Assembly (NCBI RefSeq): GCF_900115545.1
Contig: NZ_FOWV01000002.1
Span: 661,135 to 725,134, forward strand
Direction: 5' to 3'
DNA from: Ralstonia sp. NFACC01
Lineage (GTDB): Bacteria; Pseudomonadota; Gammaproteobacteria; Burkholderiales; Burkholderiaceae
DNA length: 64,000 bases
A model generated the notes under the pieces. It saw nothing but the letters and a program-made list of their open reading frames with translations, had not been told where the DNA came from and did no database searches. Below, piece by piece: positions 28,158 to 37,584 of the stretch (within the stretch, counting starts at the first letter, position 1; each line of letters opens with the position of its first letter). The position numbers and the translations under genes were made by a program.

Positions 28158-29984
28158 ATGAACACGCTGACCAAATCTTCCGAGGGCACGGCGCAGCGCA
28201 GCTGGCTTTCGCGCAATCGCGTGCTGACCGCCTTGTTTGTGGTTGTGCTTGCGTTGATTCCGATCGTGCCCACGCCCGAGTTCTGGATCACGCTGCTGAA
28301 CTACATCGGGCTCTATAGCCTCGTCGCGCTGGGGCTGGTGCTGCTGACGGGGGTGGGTGGGCTGACCTCGTTCGGGCAAGCGGCGTTCGTTGGGCTGGGC
28401 GCGTACAGCACTGCGTACCTGACGACGCAGTACGGTGTTTCGCCGTGGATCGGCTTGCTGGCCGGGCTGGTGATCACGGTGGTCAGTGCATATGTGATCG
28501 GCCTGATCACGATGCGCATGTCGGGCCACTACCTGCCGCTGGCGACGATTGCGTGGGGCCTCTCGTTGTTCTTCCTGTTTGGCAACCTTGAATTTCTGGG
28601 CAAGTACGACGGGCTGAACGGCATTCCTGTGCTGAACGTGCTCGGCAAGCCGTTGCAGACCGGCCGTGAGATGTTCTACCTGATCTGGGCTGTCGTTATC
28701 GTTGCGGTGCTGGCGGTGCAGAACCTGCTGAATTCGCGCCCAGGCCGCGCCATCCGCGCGCTCAAGGGCGGTGGCACGATGGCCGAGGCGATGGGGGTGA
28801 ACACGGCCTGGATGAAGGTGGTGATCTTCGTGTTTGCGGCGGTGCTGGCGTGCATTTCGGGCTTTCTCTACGCGCATCTGCAGCGCGCGGTGAACCCAAC
28901 GCCGTTCGGCCTGAACTACGGCATCGAATACCTGTTCATGGCGGTGGTCGGTGGTGTGGGCCACGTGTGGGGCGCGGTGCTTGGCGCGGGTTTGCTGACC
29001 ATCCTGAAAGACAGCCTGCAGAGCATCCTGCCGAAGTTGCTGGGCTCCAATGGCAACTTCGAGATCATCGTGTTCGGCGTGCTGCTGGTGCTGTTGCTGC
29101 AGTACGCGCGTGATGGCGTCTGGCCGTTCATCCGCAAGCTGTTTCCGTCGGCCCCGACGGCGCGTGCTCCCGACGACGCACCGGCACTCAAGCAGCGCGA
29201 GAAGCCGCAAGCTGGCGAGCTGATCCTCGACGTACGCTCCGCGCGCAAGGAGTTTGGTGGCCTTGTTGCCGTGAATGACGTCAGCTTTCAAGTGAAAGCC
29301 GGCGAGATCATCGGCCTGATCGGCCCCAATGGCGCGGGCAAGTCGACCACCTTCAACCTGGTGACCGGCGTGCTGCCAGTCACGCGTGGTGAGGTGCTCT
29401 ACCGTGGCGAGCACATCAGCGGCAAGCCGTCGCGTGAGATCGTCAAACGCGGTATCGGCCGCACCTTCCAGCATGTGCAATTGCTGTCGGGCATGACCGT
29501 GCTGGAAAACGTAGCGCTCGGCGCCCACCTGCGCGGCGACTTCGCGGCGCAGGGCGGCGTGCTTGCCAGCGTGGTGCGCATGAACCAAGCCGAAGAGCAG
29601 AAGCTGCTGTTTGAAGCGCGCCGCCAACTGGAACGCGTGGGCTTGGCCGATTGCATGTACCAGGAAGCCGGCAGCCTGGCACTGGGCCAGCAACGCATTT
29701 TGGAAATCGCCCGTGCGCTGTGTTGCGACCCGGCGCTGCTGCTGCTCGATGAGCCGGCCGCCGGCCTGCGCTACAAGGAAAAGCAGGCGCTTGCAGCGCT
29801 GCTCACCAAGTTGAAAGCCGAAGGCATGAGCGTGCTGCTGGTGGAGCACGACATGGACTTCGTCATGAACCTCACCGATCGGCTGGTCGTCATGGAATTC
29901 GGCACGAAGATCGCCGAAGGGCTGCCGCAGGAAGTGCAGCAGAATCCCGCGGTGCTGGAAGCCTACCTTGGCGGCGTGGAATAA
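28158..29984 (+). CDS. Fused LivM-LivG: ABC permease joined to its ATPase
   Basis: The 608-residue protein has a LivM permease of about ten helices (residues 20-335: [37 protein letters not shown]), then a short Pro/Ala linker and a complete LivG ATPase. Walker A is [10 protein letters not shown] near 389, the ABC signature is [15 protein letters not shown], Walker B is [11 protein letters not shown], and the H-loop is VEHDMDFV. Separate genes are the norm, though such fusions occur in Burkholderiales. With LivH and LivF it gives a full importer. No periplasmic binding protein gene is adjacent. Confidence 0.93.
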   Translation: MNTLTKSSEGTAQRSWLSRNRVLTALFVVVLALIPIVPTPEFWITLLNYIGLYSLVALGLVLLTGVGGLTSFGQAAFVGLGAYSTAYLTTQYGVSPWIGLLAGLVITVVSAYVIGLITMRMSGHYLPLATIAWGLSLFFLFGNLEFLGKYDGLNGIPVLNVLGKPLQTGREMFYLIWAVVIVAVLAVQNLLNSRPGRAIRALKGGGTMAEAMGVNTAWMKVVIFVFAAVLACISGFLYAHLQRAVNPTPFGLNYGIEYLFMAVVGGVGHVWGAVLGAGLLTILKDSLQSILPKLLGSNGNFEIIVFGVLLVLLLQYARDGVWPFIRKLFPSAPTARAPDDAPALKQREKPQAGELILDVRSARKEFGGLVAVNDVSFQVKAGEIIGLIGPNGAGKSTTFNLVTGVLPVTRGEVLYRGEHISGKPSREIVKRGIGRTFQHVQLLSGMTVLENVALGAHLRGDFAAQGGVLASVVRMNQAEEQKLLFEARRQLERVGLADCMYQEAGSLALGQQRILEIARALCCDPALLLLDEPAAGLRYKEKQALAALLTKLKAEGMSVLLVEHDMDFVMNLTDRLVVMEFGTKIAEGLPQEVQQNPAVLEAYLGGVE

Positions 29985-29995
29985 GGAGAGCGCGC

Positions 29996-30739
29996 ATGTC
30001 GATCATCCTCGAAGTGAAGGACCTGCACGTCCGCTACGGCAAGGTGGAGGCGCTGCACGGCGCCAACCTGAAGGTGGGGGCGGGCCAGATCGTGACCGTC
30101 ATCGGCCCGAACGGCGCGGGCAAATCGACCATGCTGGGCGCCATGATGGGCGCGCTGCCGACCATCGGGTCGGCCAGCGGCGTGGTCTCATACCTCGGTC
30201 ACAACCTGACCGGTCTGCCGGTGGAAAAGCGCGTGGCACGCGGCATGTGCCTAGTGCCGGAAAAGCGCGAGCTGTTTGCCACCATGAGCGTGGAAGACAA
30301 CCTCGTGCTTGGCGCGTACCGCCGCAAGCGGGCGGGTGAGCGCAACTACCTCGATCAGATGGAGGTGGTATACGACCTGTTCCCGCGCCTGAAAGAGCGT
30401 CGTGCGCAGGAAGCCGGCACGCTTTCCGGCGGCGAGCGCCAGATGCTCGCCGTGGGCCGCGCGTTGATGGCCAAGCCGCAGTTGCTGATGCTGGATGAGC
30501 CGAGCCTGGGTCTCGCGCCGCTCATCGTCAAAGAGATCTTCCACATCATCAGCGACCTGCGCAAAACCGGCGTGGCAACGCTGCTGATCGAGCAGAACGC
30601 ACGTGCCGCTCTGCAAGTGGCCGACTATGGTTACGTGCTGGAGACCGGCGATATGACGCTCGAAGGCCCCGCGCAGGAGTTGGCCGTCAACCCGCGTGTG
30701 ATCGAGACCTATCTGGGCCTGGCAAAAAAGGCCGCGTGA
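29996..30739 (+). CDS. Branched-chain-amino-acid-type ABC transporter ATPase (LivF-like)
   Basis: The 247-residue ATPase has Walker [11 protein letters not shown], the Q-loop region [18 protein letters not shown] typical of LivF, signature [16 protein letters not shown] and Walker [12 protein letters not shown]. It starts 11 bases after the LivM-LivG stop behind AAGGAGAG and ends the transporter operon. It pairs with the LivG half of the fused protein to drive import. Substrate specificity depends on a binding protein that is encoded elsewhere. Confidence 0.94.
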   Translation: MSIILEVKDLHVRYGKVEALHGANLKVGAGQIVTVIGPNGAGKSTMLGAMMGALPTIGSASGVVSYLGHNLTGLPVEKRVARGMCLVPEKRELFATMSVEDNLVLGAYRRKRAGERNYLDQMEVVYDLFPRLKERRAQEAGTLSGGERQMLAVGRALMAKPQLLMLDEPSLGLAPLIVKEIFHIISDLRKTGVATLLIEQNARAALQVADYGYVLETGDMTLEGPAQELAVNPRVIETYLGLAKKAA

Positions 30740-30757
30740 GCGCAGCCGGGTGCAAGA

Positions 30758-31099
30758 TCAATCGTCGTAGTCGTGACGATGGTGCCTGCGCCATTCACGC
30801 TCACGCCAGCGCTGTTCGCGCCATTGGCGTTCCTGCCACTCGCGGCCGCGGCCATCGTCGTAGTAGCCAGGCGCAACGATGACCGGCTGCGGCGCGACAT
30901 AGACCGGTGGCGGCGCGTAGTAGGCCGGCGGCGGGGGCGGTGCGTACACGGGAGCGGGGGCATAGACCGGCGCCGGCTCGACATAAACGGGCGCGACAGG
31001 CACGCCGATTCCAATGTCGACATTGACGCGGGCGAGGGCCGCCTGCGACGACAGCGCCGCTACGGCTGCCAGCACGTACAGCGCGAAGTTCTTATGCAT
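30758..31099 (-). CDS. Small secreted Pro/Tyr-rich protein with Arg/His-rich tail
   Basis: The 113-residue protein starts at an ATG with GAGGAA eight bases upstream (MHKNFALYVLAAVAALSSQA is the signal peptide, cleaved after ALA). The mature part runs from a PAPVYAPAPVYAPPPPP-type repeat to a charged tail of Arg, Trp, Glu and His. Similar YXPPPVY-type proteins are common and uncharacterised in Burkholderiales. It is probably periplasmic or cell-surface; the low-complexity sequence gives no function. It converges on livF. Confidence 0.75.
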   Translation of the reverse strand: MHKNFALYVLAAVAALSSQAALARVNVDIGIGVPVAPVYVEPAPVYAPAPVYAPPPPPAYYAPPPVYVAPQPVIVAPGYYDDGRGREWQERQWREQRWREREWRRHHRHDYDD

Positions 31100-31203
31100 G
31101 TGGAAATTCCTCAAGACGACGCACTGTAGTTGAACGGGGCGCGCGCAGTCTTACAGAAGATATACGGGTGTTGCAAATTGTAACGGAGTGACGCGATGGC
31201 CGC

Positions 31204-31713
31204 TCACGGCAATGCACGTTCCATCAATTCAGCATCCTCGCCGTAGATGGCGCGCAGGGCTCCCAACGCGGCGCTATCCATGTCGACGGACTGATAACCC
31301 AGGCGGCGCCAGAAGACATCCGCGCCTTGCACCGCTACCAGCCGGGATTGGTCCAGCCCTTGCGTCTGGGCGCGGGCGCACGCCATGGCGTAAAGCCGCT
31401 CGCCCAAACGCTGGCCGCGGCCCTCCGGCGCGATAGCCATGTCGTGCACGAACCAGAGAACATCGGCTGCATCCGTGTCGGGCAGCGGCACGTGCAATTT
31501 GGGCGGCGTCCATGCGTGCCACGCATGCGAGAGCAGGTATCCCACTACTTCAGACCCACGCAGTGCGACCAGGCACATGGCCGGGCTGCGCGCCCAGCGG
31601 CTGGCAAGCGCATCGCCCGGTTCCAGGAACCCGCCGCCGTAGCACGCCTGCTGCACGGCGAGGATGCCGGGCAGGTCGTCTGCAACGATCGGACGGATGG
31701 TGAGTTCGGACAT
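31204..31713 (-). CDS. GNAT-family N-acetyltransferase
   Basis: The 169-residue protein begins MSELTIRPIVADDLPGILAV and carries the acetyl-CoA-binding motif A as HDMAIAPEGRGQRLGERLYA (R/Q-x-x-G-x-G/A form), followed by GADVFWRRLGYQSVD typical of the family's C-terminus. The acceptor is unknown. An ATG at 31713 fits the family start; in-frame sequence upstream is not coding. It faces away from the aminotransferase gene at 31879. Confidence 0.88.
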   Translation of the reverse strand: MSELTIRPIVADDLPGILAVQQACYGGGFLEPGDALASRWARSPAMCLVALRGSEVVGYLLSHAWHAWTPPKLHVPLPDTDAADVLWFVHDMAIAPEGRGQRLGERLYAMACARAQTQGLDQSRLVAVQGADVFWRRLGYQSVDMDSAALGALRAIYGEDAELMERALP

Positions 31714-31878
31714 GGGCGCGCGACTGGCCGAGAAACGACAGAGTTTACCGGACGTGTCCCGCGCATCATGCTGTTTTCGCATAATGTGGGCACACATCGG
31801 TATTCGCGGCATGGCGCACGTATCCTGTAAATTCGTTGGCAGGGCAGTCCCGCCCGCACTTGAATCCCCTCGCTCAGC

Positions 31879-32751
31879 ATGTCCCGAATCATCTTCCTGA
31901 ACGGCCAATACGTGCCGGCCGCCGAAGCCACCGTCTCCGTCATGGATCGTGGCTTTACCTTTGCCGATGGCATCTACGAAGTGACCGCCGTGGCGCGCGG
32001 CAAGCTTGTCGACAACGATGCGCACCTCGCCCGCTTGACCCGCTCGCTTTCGGAGATCAGCATCGACAACCCATACACCGCTGCCGAATGGACGCGTGTG
32101 TGCGAAGAGCTGGTGGCGCGCAATGGGTTGGAAGAGGGCGTGGTCTACATGCAGGTCACGCGGGGCGTGGCCGAGCGTGATTTCGGCATCCCGGCAGACA
32201 TCACGCCGACGGCCGTGGCCTTCACGCAGGTCAAGTCCATCGTCAACAGCCCGCTCGCAAAGAAGGGCGCAGCCGTGGTGACGGTGCCCGATCTGCGCTG
32301 GAAGCGTTGCGATATCAAAAGCGTGGGCCTATTGCCGCAGGTGATGGCCAAGCAGATCGCCGCCCGCGCTGGCGCGCACGAAGCCTGGATGACCGATGGC
32401 GACCGCGTGACCGAAGGCGCGTCGTCGACCGCGTTCATCATCACCGCCGATAAACGCTTGATTACGCGTCCGCTGTCGAACGCTGTGCTGCCAGGCATCA
32501 CGCGCGTGTCGATCCTGGCGCTGGCGCGCGAACATGGCCTGACGCTGGAGGAGCGCACCTTTACCGTGGCCGAAGCCCAGCAAGCGGCCGAAGCGTTCTA
32601 CACGAGCGCGTCGACGTTCGTGATGCCGGTGGTGTCGATTGACGGCGAGCAGATCGGCAACGGTCAGCCGGGCCCGCTCACGCAGGCACTGCGCACCTTG
32701 TATCTGCGCTTTGCCGGCGTGGACGTTGCCGAGCCCGTCGGCCAGATGTGA
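31879..32751 (+). CDS. dat: D-amino-acid aminotransferase (D-alanine transaminase)
   Basis: This fold-type IV PLP enzyme of 290 residues interconverts D-alanine and 2-oxoglutarate with pyruvate and D-glutamate. MSRIIFLNGQYVPAAEATVS and DRGFTFADGIYEVTAV are the N-terminal hallmarks. DLRWKRCDIKSVGLLPQVMAK contains the PLP-binding Lys, and TEGASSTAFII and AVLPGITR bind the cofactor phosphate. The branched-chain and 4-amino-4-deoxychorismate relatives lack this exact pattern, so D-amino-acid specificity is likely. The product may feed peptidoglycan D-Glu/D-Ala pools. Confidence 0.9.
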   Translation: MSRIIFLNGQYVPAAEATVSVMDRGFTFADGIYEVTAVARGKLVDNDAHLARLTRSLSEISIDNPYTAAEWTRVCEELVARNGLEEGVVYMQVTRGVAERDFGIPADITPTAVAFTQVKSIVNSPLAKKGAAVVTVPDLRWKRCDIKSVGLLPQVMAKQIAARAGAHEAWMTDGDRVTEGASSTAFIITADKRLITRPLSNAVLPGITRVSILALAREHGLTLEERTFTVAEAQQAAEAFYTSASTFVMPVVSIDGEQIGNGQPGPLTQALRTLYLRFAGVDVAEPVGQM

Positions 32752-32816
32752 TGTAAGCGGTTGCGCCAGCACGGTAGAATCGCCCGCTGAGTTTTTGTAG
32801 CAAGGCGAGACATCCC

Positions 32817-33371
32817 ATGAAAACAGGAGGCTGGCGCTGGCAAAGTGCCATCGCGGCGACCGCTCTGGTTGCCGCGCAGTGGGCAGCGATGCCCGTATCC
32901 GCACAAACCGTGTCTGCGTCGGCCGCTGTGCCGACAGCGTCCGCGCAAGCCGTTACGGGCGGTGTGGCTCCCCCGCTCGAATCGGCCAGCGCCGATTCCC
33001 GCTGGCGCCGGTTCGAGAGCATCAACGGCATCGTGTCGTATATCGATCGGCAATCGGTCAAGCCAGAGCCAAGTGCTGAGGCGGATGCCGATTCGCATAC
33101 CGTGCACTTCCGGCTGCTGCGCAACGTGCTGCCCGACTTCACGATCAAAACGGCAGATGGCCAGCCGATCCGCTCTTCGGTCAAGCAGGTGGTGCTCGAT
33201 TGCGCGCGACGTAGCTACACGGTGATTGCGCAAACGCTCTATCGCGCGCGCAATGCCAGCGGCAAGCCGCTCTACCAGATCCACTACGGCGACGAGGCGC
33301 AAAGCCGCTCGCTGCGCGAAGGCAGCGTGTTCGAATGGATTGCCGGCCGCTTTTGCGGGGCAGGCCGCTAA
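32817..33371 (+). CDS. Secreted surface-adhesin-protein-E-like protein
   Basis: The 184-residue protein has a signal peptide (AIAATALVAAQWAAMPVSAQ) and an Ala/Ser/Thr-rich linker. The C-terminal domain (RWRRFESINGIVSYIDRQSV; VVLDCARRSYTVIAQTLY) resembles the surface-adhesin protein E fold, with two Cys that may form a disulphide. Its role is unknown; it is probably periplasmic or outer-membrane associated. It stands alone between dat and the convergent small gene at 33414. Confidence 0.72.
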   Translation: MKTGGWRWQSAIAATALVAAQWAAMPVSAQTVSASAAVPTASAQAVTGGVAPPLESASADSRWRRFESINGIVSYIDRQSVKPEPSAEADADSHTVHFRLLRNVLPDFTIKTADGQPIRSSVKQVVLDCARRSYTVIAQTLYRARNASGKPLYQIHYGDEAQSRSLREGSVFEWIAGRFCGAGR

Positions 33372-33413
33372 CGCTGTGGTTAGCAAGGGCGGTATCAATG
33401 CCGCCCGGCGTGG

Positions 33414-33638
33414 TCAGATCGGCGCTGCTTCCCGGCTGTCGCTTCCGTCCTCGCTTTCTTCGCGGCCTCGCGCGTAAGGCTGCCGCTCCTGCTCAAGCTC
33501 CGGATATCGGCGTGAAGCGAAACCCATGGCGGCTTCGTACGAGCCAAACTGGTTGGATTCGGCGGCCACACCGTCGTTGACCAGGATTGCGTACCACTTC
33601 CCGTAGAGCGGGCCGTACACCACGACCTTGCTTTTCAT
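33414..33638 (-). CDS. Small conserved-looking hypothetical protein (74 residues)
   Basis: The frame from the ATG at 33638 gives MKSKVVVYGPLYGKWYAILV followed by an acidic, Arg-rich tail (residues 40-74). The beta-strand-rich first half with several Tyr, Val and Gly residues looks like a small folded domain. I do not recognise a family. No signal peptide is present. It converges with the gene ending at 33371. The 171-base gap upstream shows no other feature. Confidence 0.6.
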   Translation of the reverse strand: MKSKVVVYGPLYGKWYAILVNDGVAAESNQFGSYEAAMGFASRRYPELEQERQPYARGREESEDGSDSREAAPI

Positions 33639-33809
33639 TGTCTTGTCCCTGTTTCTTGTATCGATGGCCGGCGACGCGGTTTGCGCGAAGCGGCGGCTCG
33701 AGCCGTCCGGGCGCCAGGTCATGGCGCGCCGTCAGCGTTGTGGCGGACGATGATTACAGTGTGTTACACGCGCGTCAACGTTTGCGTTGGGCGCAATGCT
33801 CTAGTTGCG

Positions 33810-34760
33810 TCAGGTCGTTGCCAGGGTGCCGGCCACGCGGGCCTGCCGCAATTCGGCAGGTTCGTGGCCGGATTCGACATAGTCGGCAAAGCGGCGGATG
33901 CGGTCCGCAACCCAATCGGGGCGACGCAACGGCAGCCAGTGACCCGCGTCGACCTCGTGGCGCCAGTAGTGCGATACCCAGGCTTCCACCGCGCGTGTAA
34001 CGGCGGGGCTGACGTAGCGGTCGCGCGTTGGCACGATCAGTTGCACGGGTGCATGCGGTGCACGTGCCTGGGGGCGCGTGAGGCGGTCGCGAAAATTTGC
34101 GCGATACATGCGCACGCCATTGCAGGCATCGCGCACAAGCGTCGGTCGCTGGGCTTCGATGCGGATGCCTTCCGTTTTGTGCAGCCACCATGGCCAGGCG
34201 CGCGCGACCCACAGCCGCCACGACCATTCCGGCACCAGCGGCAGGTGGAAATACCCCACATACCAGGATTGCAGCCGCTGCTTCCACACCGCACGTTTGG
34301 CGGTCCATGTGCCGGCATCGAGCTGCGCGCGCATCCAGTGGCCGACGTGGTCCAGGCACGGGCCCGAGATCGACGTGTATGACGCGATGCGCCCGCGCAG
34401 CCGATCGGTCGTCACCGATTCCCAACTGTGGATGGAGCCCCAGTCGTGCCCGACTAGATGAAAGCGCTCGCCGGGCAGCAGCGCATCAGCCACGGCGGCA
34501 AGGTCGTCGACAAATTGGGGAATGCGGTAACCGGTGGTGTCTGCGGGCGCATCTGACAGGCCGGCACCGCGCACGTCGAAGGTGAGCACCCGGCGGTCGC
34601 GCGCCAGGGTATCGCGCACGCCGTGCCAGACGGAACTGTCGTCCGGATAGCCATGCACAAGCACGATGGCAGGGCGCTGCCGTGCGGATACGTCGGCGGG
34701 CAGGGTCATGCGAGCATGCAGGCGAAGGTTGCCGGAGCGCACCACGTGGCTGCTGTGCAT
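33810..34760 (-). CDS. Alpha/beta hydrolase of the epoxide-hydrolase/haloalkane-dehalogenase type
   Basis: The 316-residue protein has the oxyanion motif HGYPDD and the nucleophile elbow GHDWGS, so Asp rather than Ser is the nucleophile, as in epoxide hydrolases and haloalkane dehalogenases. The acid is likely Asp in PTRDRYVSP and the base His in DAGHWLPLRRPDWV. A Trp- and Arg-rich cap (WYVGYFHLPLVPEWSWRLW) lies between. It is a soluble enzyme with no signal peptide. Substrate unknown. It runs codirectionally 81 bases after the LysR gene. Confidence 0.87.
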   Translation of the reverse strand: MHSSHVVRSGNLRLHARMTLPADVSARQRPAIVLVHGYPDDSSVWHGVRDTLARDRRVLTFDVRGAGLSDAPADTTGYRIPQFVDDLAAVADALLPGERFHLVGHDWGSIHSWESVTTDRLRGRIASYTSISGPCLDHVGHWMRAQLDAGTWTAKRAVWKQRLQSWYVGYFHLPLVPEWSWRLWVARAWPWWLHKTEGIRIEAQRPTLVRDACNGVRMYRANFRDRLTRPQARAPHAPVQLIVPTRDRYVSPAVTRAVEAWVSHYWRHEVDAGHWLPLRRPDWVADRIRRFADYVESGHEPAELRQARVAGTLATT

Positions 34761-34841
34761 CGGGCCTCCAGTGAAATCGGTGAGGGAATCTCCAGCCTAC
34801 GGGGTGATCGGCTGATGCGGCAACGCGTGTTTTTACCCGTT

Positions 34842-35762
34842 TCAAGCAGTGTGGGAAGCACTCGGTACGACATCGGCCTGCAGCAAGGGCGTGGCCGCGG
34901 CGAAGGCCGCCAGATGCTCCAGCAACGTACGCACCTTGCGTGGCAGCTGTTGCTGCGGCCACACCGCGTAGATGGGCCGCTGCGGTGTCCGCCATTCCGG
35001 CAGCAGGCGCACCAGCCTGCCTGCCTCCAGCGCCGGATGGCAGAGCGTGTGCGGACAGTACAGCAGGCCGAGGCCTGTTTCGGCCAGCGTCACGCCAAGT
35101 TCGATATCGTTCAGGTCGCAGCGTCCTCGAGGCTGCAACTCGATGGTTTCCTCGCCATCGGGTGAGGTGAAGCGCCATGTCGAGAGTGGCGACGACACCA
35201 ACAACTGGTGCGCCTGAAGCTCATGCGGATGTGTCGGCGCGCCATGCTCGGCCACGTACGCGGGCGACGCCGCCAGCACCATCCCGATGACACCCAGCCG
35301 GCGTTGTCGCAACTTCGGGTCGTCCTGCTGGCCGACGCGGATGGCAAGATCGGCGCCATGCCGCCACACGTCTTCATTGCGGTTGCTCAGCGATAGCTCC
35401 AGGCGAATCTCGGGCCACGTCGCCATGAAGCTTGCGTACGCAGGTGCGAGAAGCCCGCGCGACAGATTCAGTGGCGCCAGCACGCGCAGGGTGCCCTTCA
35501 CCTGGTTGAGATCGTCGTCGAGTGTGGCCGTGGTTTGCGCAAGCGCGGTCAGCAGCGGGCGGCATTGCTCGTAGTAAAGCTGGCCTTCCGGCGTCGGCTT
35601 CAGGCTGCGGGCGCTGCGCAGCAGAAGCTGGCAACCAAGCGACGTCTCGAGCTTCTGCAGGCGCCGTGTCAGCGTGGCGGGCGGCAGATTGGCATGACGG
35701 GCTGCGGCCTGCAGGCTGCCGTGGTCCACGATGGAAACAAAGAGGGCAAGATCGTCGAGCAT
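34842..35762 (-). CDS. LysR-family transcriptional regulator
   Basis: The 306-residue protein starts MLDDLALFVSIVDHGSLQAA with helix-turn-helix ARHANLPPATLTRRLQKLE and has a complete effector-binding domain. It belongs to the DmlR/CrgA-like group. It is divergent from the DUF2798 gene, and this LysR-DUF2798 pair recurs in Burkholderiales from memory. The spacer carries two short palindromes that could be its operators. The effector is unknown. Confidence 0.92.
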   Translation of the reverse strand: MLDDLALFVSIVDHGSLQAAARHANLPPATLTRRLQKLETSLGCQLLLRSARSLKPTPEGQLYYEQCRPLLTALAQTTATLDDDLNQVKGTLRVLAPLNLSRGLLAPAYASFMATWPEIRLELSLSNRNEDVWRHGADLAIRVGQQDDPKLRQRRLGVIGMVLAASPAYVAEHGAPTHPHELQAHQLLVSSPLSTWRFTSPDGEETIELQPRGRCDLNDIELGVTLAETGLGLLYCPHTLCHPALEAGRLVRLLPEWRTPQRPIYAVWPQQQLPRKVRTLLEHLAAFAAATPLLQADVVPSASHTA

Positions 35763-35763
35763 G

Positions 35764-35814
35764 ATTCCATTTTTGGAATTTAAGTTTCAATAAACGTCTA
35801 TAGTTTCTTGAAAC
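35764..35814. promoter_or_regulatory. Two palindromes in the lysR-DUF2798 spacer
   Basis: ATTCCATTTTTGGAAT (35764-35779) has perfect 6-base arms and directly abuts the LysR start codon. GTTTCTTGAAAC (35803-35814) has 5-base arms. Both lie in the 106-base divergent spacer and are candidates for LysR binding and autorepression. Confidence 0.5.
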
Positions 35815-35868
35815 GCGGTTGTCTAGCATACCGTCAATCACATTTGATGGCTTGCAAGGAGAACCGCC

Positions 35869-36120
35869 ATGTCGATGCCCGTCTCTACTCCCACACGTCT
35901 TCGTGTCATTTTTGCGTGGCTGATGTCTGGCCTGATGTCGCTGCTCATGACTGGCTGGATCGGTTGGATCAACGCCGGTATCAGCCCTGACTTTCTCGCC
36001 CGCTGGGCGCATGCCTTTGTGCTGGCCTGGCCGGCTGCGTTCACCATCGTACTGATCGCCGCGCCGACGGTGCAGCGGTTGACGCAGCGCCTGGTGTTGC
36101 CCACCCCCGCGCAACCCTGA
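35869..36120 (+). CDS. DUF2798-family membrane protein
   Basis: The 83-residue protein has two membrane helices (LRVIFAWLMSGLMSLLMTGW and AFVLAWPAAFTIVLIAAPTV) with the RVIFA...SLLMTGWI and GI..DF..RW motif of DUF2798. AAGGAG precedes the ATG. The function of the family is unknown. Divergent transcription from the LysR gene suggests that regulator controls it. Confidence 0.88.
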   Translation: MSMPVSTPTRLRVIFAWLMSGLMSLLMTGWIGWINAGISPDFLARWAHAFVLAWPAAFTIVLIAAPTVQRLTQRLVLPTPAQP

Positions 36121-36131
36121 AAAGAAAACAG

Positions 36132-36153
36132 CCCACCGGGAGGACGGTGGGCC
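36132..36153 (+). terminator. Stem-loop after the DUF2798 gene
   Basis: GCCCACCG and CGGTGGGC form a perfect 8-bp stem with a 6-base loop 12 bases after the DUF2798 stop. There is no T-run on the plus side, but the reverse direction reads into a T-rich stretch. It may be a weak terminator or an mRNA 3' stabiliser. Confidence 0.5.
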
Positions 36154-36521
36154 GCAAGGTTGACAGCAGGAAAGACCGATTGAAGCGGACGCCGGACTGA
36201 CATCCCGTTGGGTCCGGCGATATGGCTGGTACAACACCCGACCCTTATCGTGGTGACGCTGATGTGCGTGGAGATCGCACTGCCCGATACTGGGTCGTGA
36301 CCGGGCCATGGAGCGCACTGTAGAGGGTCGATGCTTTCATCAAACTTTCTTTCCCCGGCGGTTCTGCTGCGGACAATCCCTAGGGTATGAGCGCGCACGG
36401 ACGTTCCAATGGCGTGGGCAGCACATGGCAGCGGACAAGGCGCGCAGGCACGAGTTGGCGTAGTCAACATCAGCGCGCGGTGCCTTTACGCTGATCTGAT
36501 TCTCAACGCTAAGGAAACAGC
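36154..36521. other. Gene-free stretch before the 36522 gene
   Basis: No convincing coding frame is present. CGCCGGAC (36190-36197) and GTCCGGCG (36212-36219) form an 8-bp perfect inverted repeat with a 14-base loop. CCTAGGGTAT occurs at 36379-36388, matching a ten-base string upstream of the IclR gene at 25964. A small RNA or a long 5' leader is possible, but nothing proves it. Confidence 0.4.
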
Positions 36522-37505
36522 ATGACGATGATGATCGACGGCCACGGCCCTGGGTATCAGGCAGTGCAAACGCGGCCCAGCATCCAGGATTGCCTGGAGA
36601 CGCTAAAGAAATTTGTGAATGAAGCTGCTTCGCCAACGGTGAGCGTGCAGGATCTGGTCGTGGCCAGCCGGGCCACCAAAGACAGCAACGCGCAATGGTG
36701 GGATCAGGATCGCCTTAATCTACCGGCTGATCCGAGCGACACCGATATTGATGCAGCTCGCACGCGAGTGGGCCGCGCAATGGTCGACGAGCAGGACGCC
36801 ACGGTCGCGCTACGTAACCTTGACTCGTATCTTGAGGACGGTGCGCTGGGTGATGTTGGCAAGAGCGGCGTCAAAGCTCTCGTGGATGACGTCACGACAA
36901 AAATCGGCGCTACCAGCCGCACGGTACAGGATGCCAATATTGAGGTGTTCTCGGGTGACTCTTCTCGGACTGACTGGGGCCAGTATCTGGAGTACCACCA
37001 GAGCGAGGCGGCTGCGGCGGAGAAAATTGCCGACCCGGTTAAGCAAGCGTTTGACCGGGGCGGCAACCCCGGATTGGACGCTGACCGTGCTGCACAGACA
37101 ATCAGCGTCGTGACCGGGCAGTTCATCGATGCCGCCGTCGCGGCACAGGCGCTGCGCGAGGCTGGCTTACCGGTCAATGCGCCGCAGCGACAGGCGAATG
37201 CACAACAACTGCAGACGGAACTGGTCGGCGGCATGACCCGCGTTAGCGACGCTGCACGCGTCCTGGACACCGCGGACGATACGTCGACGGCACTGCTCAA
37301 CGGCGACCGTGATTTCTCTTACTTGTACAAGACCAGCGTGTTGGACGCAGCGGACAAGCACACGCAGGAGTTTGTGCAGCAACACATACCGCCGGGGCTT
37401 CACACCGTCTTCGGGTACGGCTCGCCGAACGACGCGGCCCAGCACAAGGTCCAGGACGAGTTGGTGCAAGACGGGGTCGATCTTTCGGCGCTCGGCCCGC
37501 GCTAA
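36522..37505 (+). CDS. Uncharacterised helical protein (327 residues)
   Basis: I do not recognise a family. The ATG follows AAGGAA at a good distance. The protein is acidic, has no signal peptide or membrane segment and is rich in Asp, Ala, Gln and Val, with predicted long helices (residues 70-120, 155-215). The C-terminus (HTVFGYGSPNDAAQHKVQDE) is less helical. It begins the accessory-looking stretch that also holds the giant PIG-L protein. A secreted or effector role is conceivable, but no hrpII box was seen upstream. Confidence 0.7.
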   Translation: MTMMIDGHGPGYQAVQTRPSIQDCLETLKKFVNEAASPTVSVQDLVVASRATKDSNAQWWDQDRLNLPADPSDTDIDAARTRVGRAMVDEQDATVALRNLDSYLEDGALGDVGKSGVKALVDDVTTKIGATSRTVQDANIEVFSGDSSRTDWGQYLEYHQSEAAAAEKIADPVKQAFDRGGNPGLDADRAAQTISVVTGQFIDAAVAAQALREAGLPVNAPQRQANAQQLQTELVGGMTRVSDAARVLDTADDTSTALLNGDRDFSYLYKTSVLDAADKHTQEFVQQHIPPGLHTVFGYGSPNDAAQHKVQDELVQDGVDLSALGPR

Positions 37506-37584
37506 GCCATCAGTAGGAAAGCCGGCTGCATGTGGAGCAGCCGGCTGGCAGAATGCCGGAGCGTTGCCACCCATTCAGCCCACC

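Noticed and set aside
28122..29849. Open frame of 575 codons on the minus strand
   Set aside because: It is antisense to the LivM-LivG fusion, which has all its ABC motifs; the frame is Gln/His/Arg-rich with no recognisable domain.
36132..36219. CRISPR-like or phage attachment repeats
   Set aside because: The inverted repeats are single stem-loops; no direct repeats with spacers or integrase gene were seen anywhere in the window.
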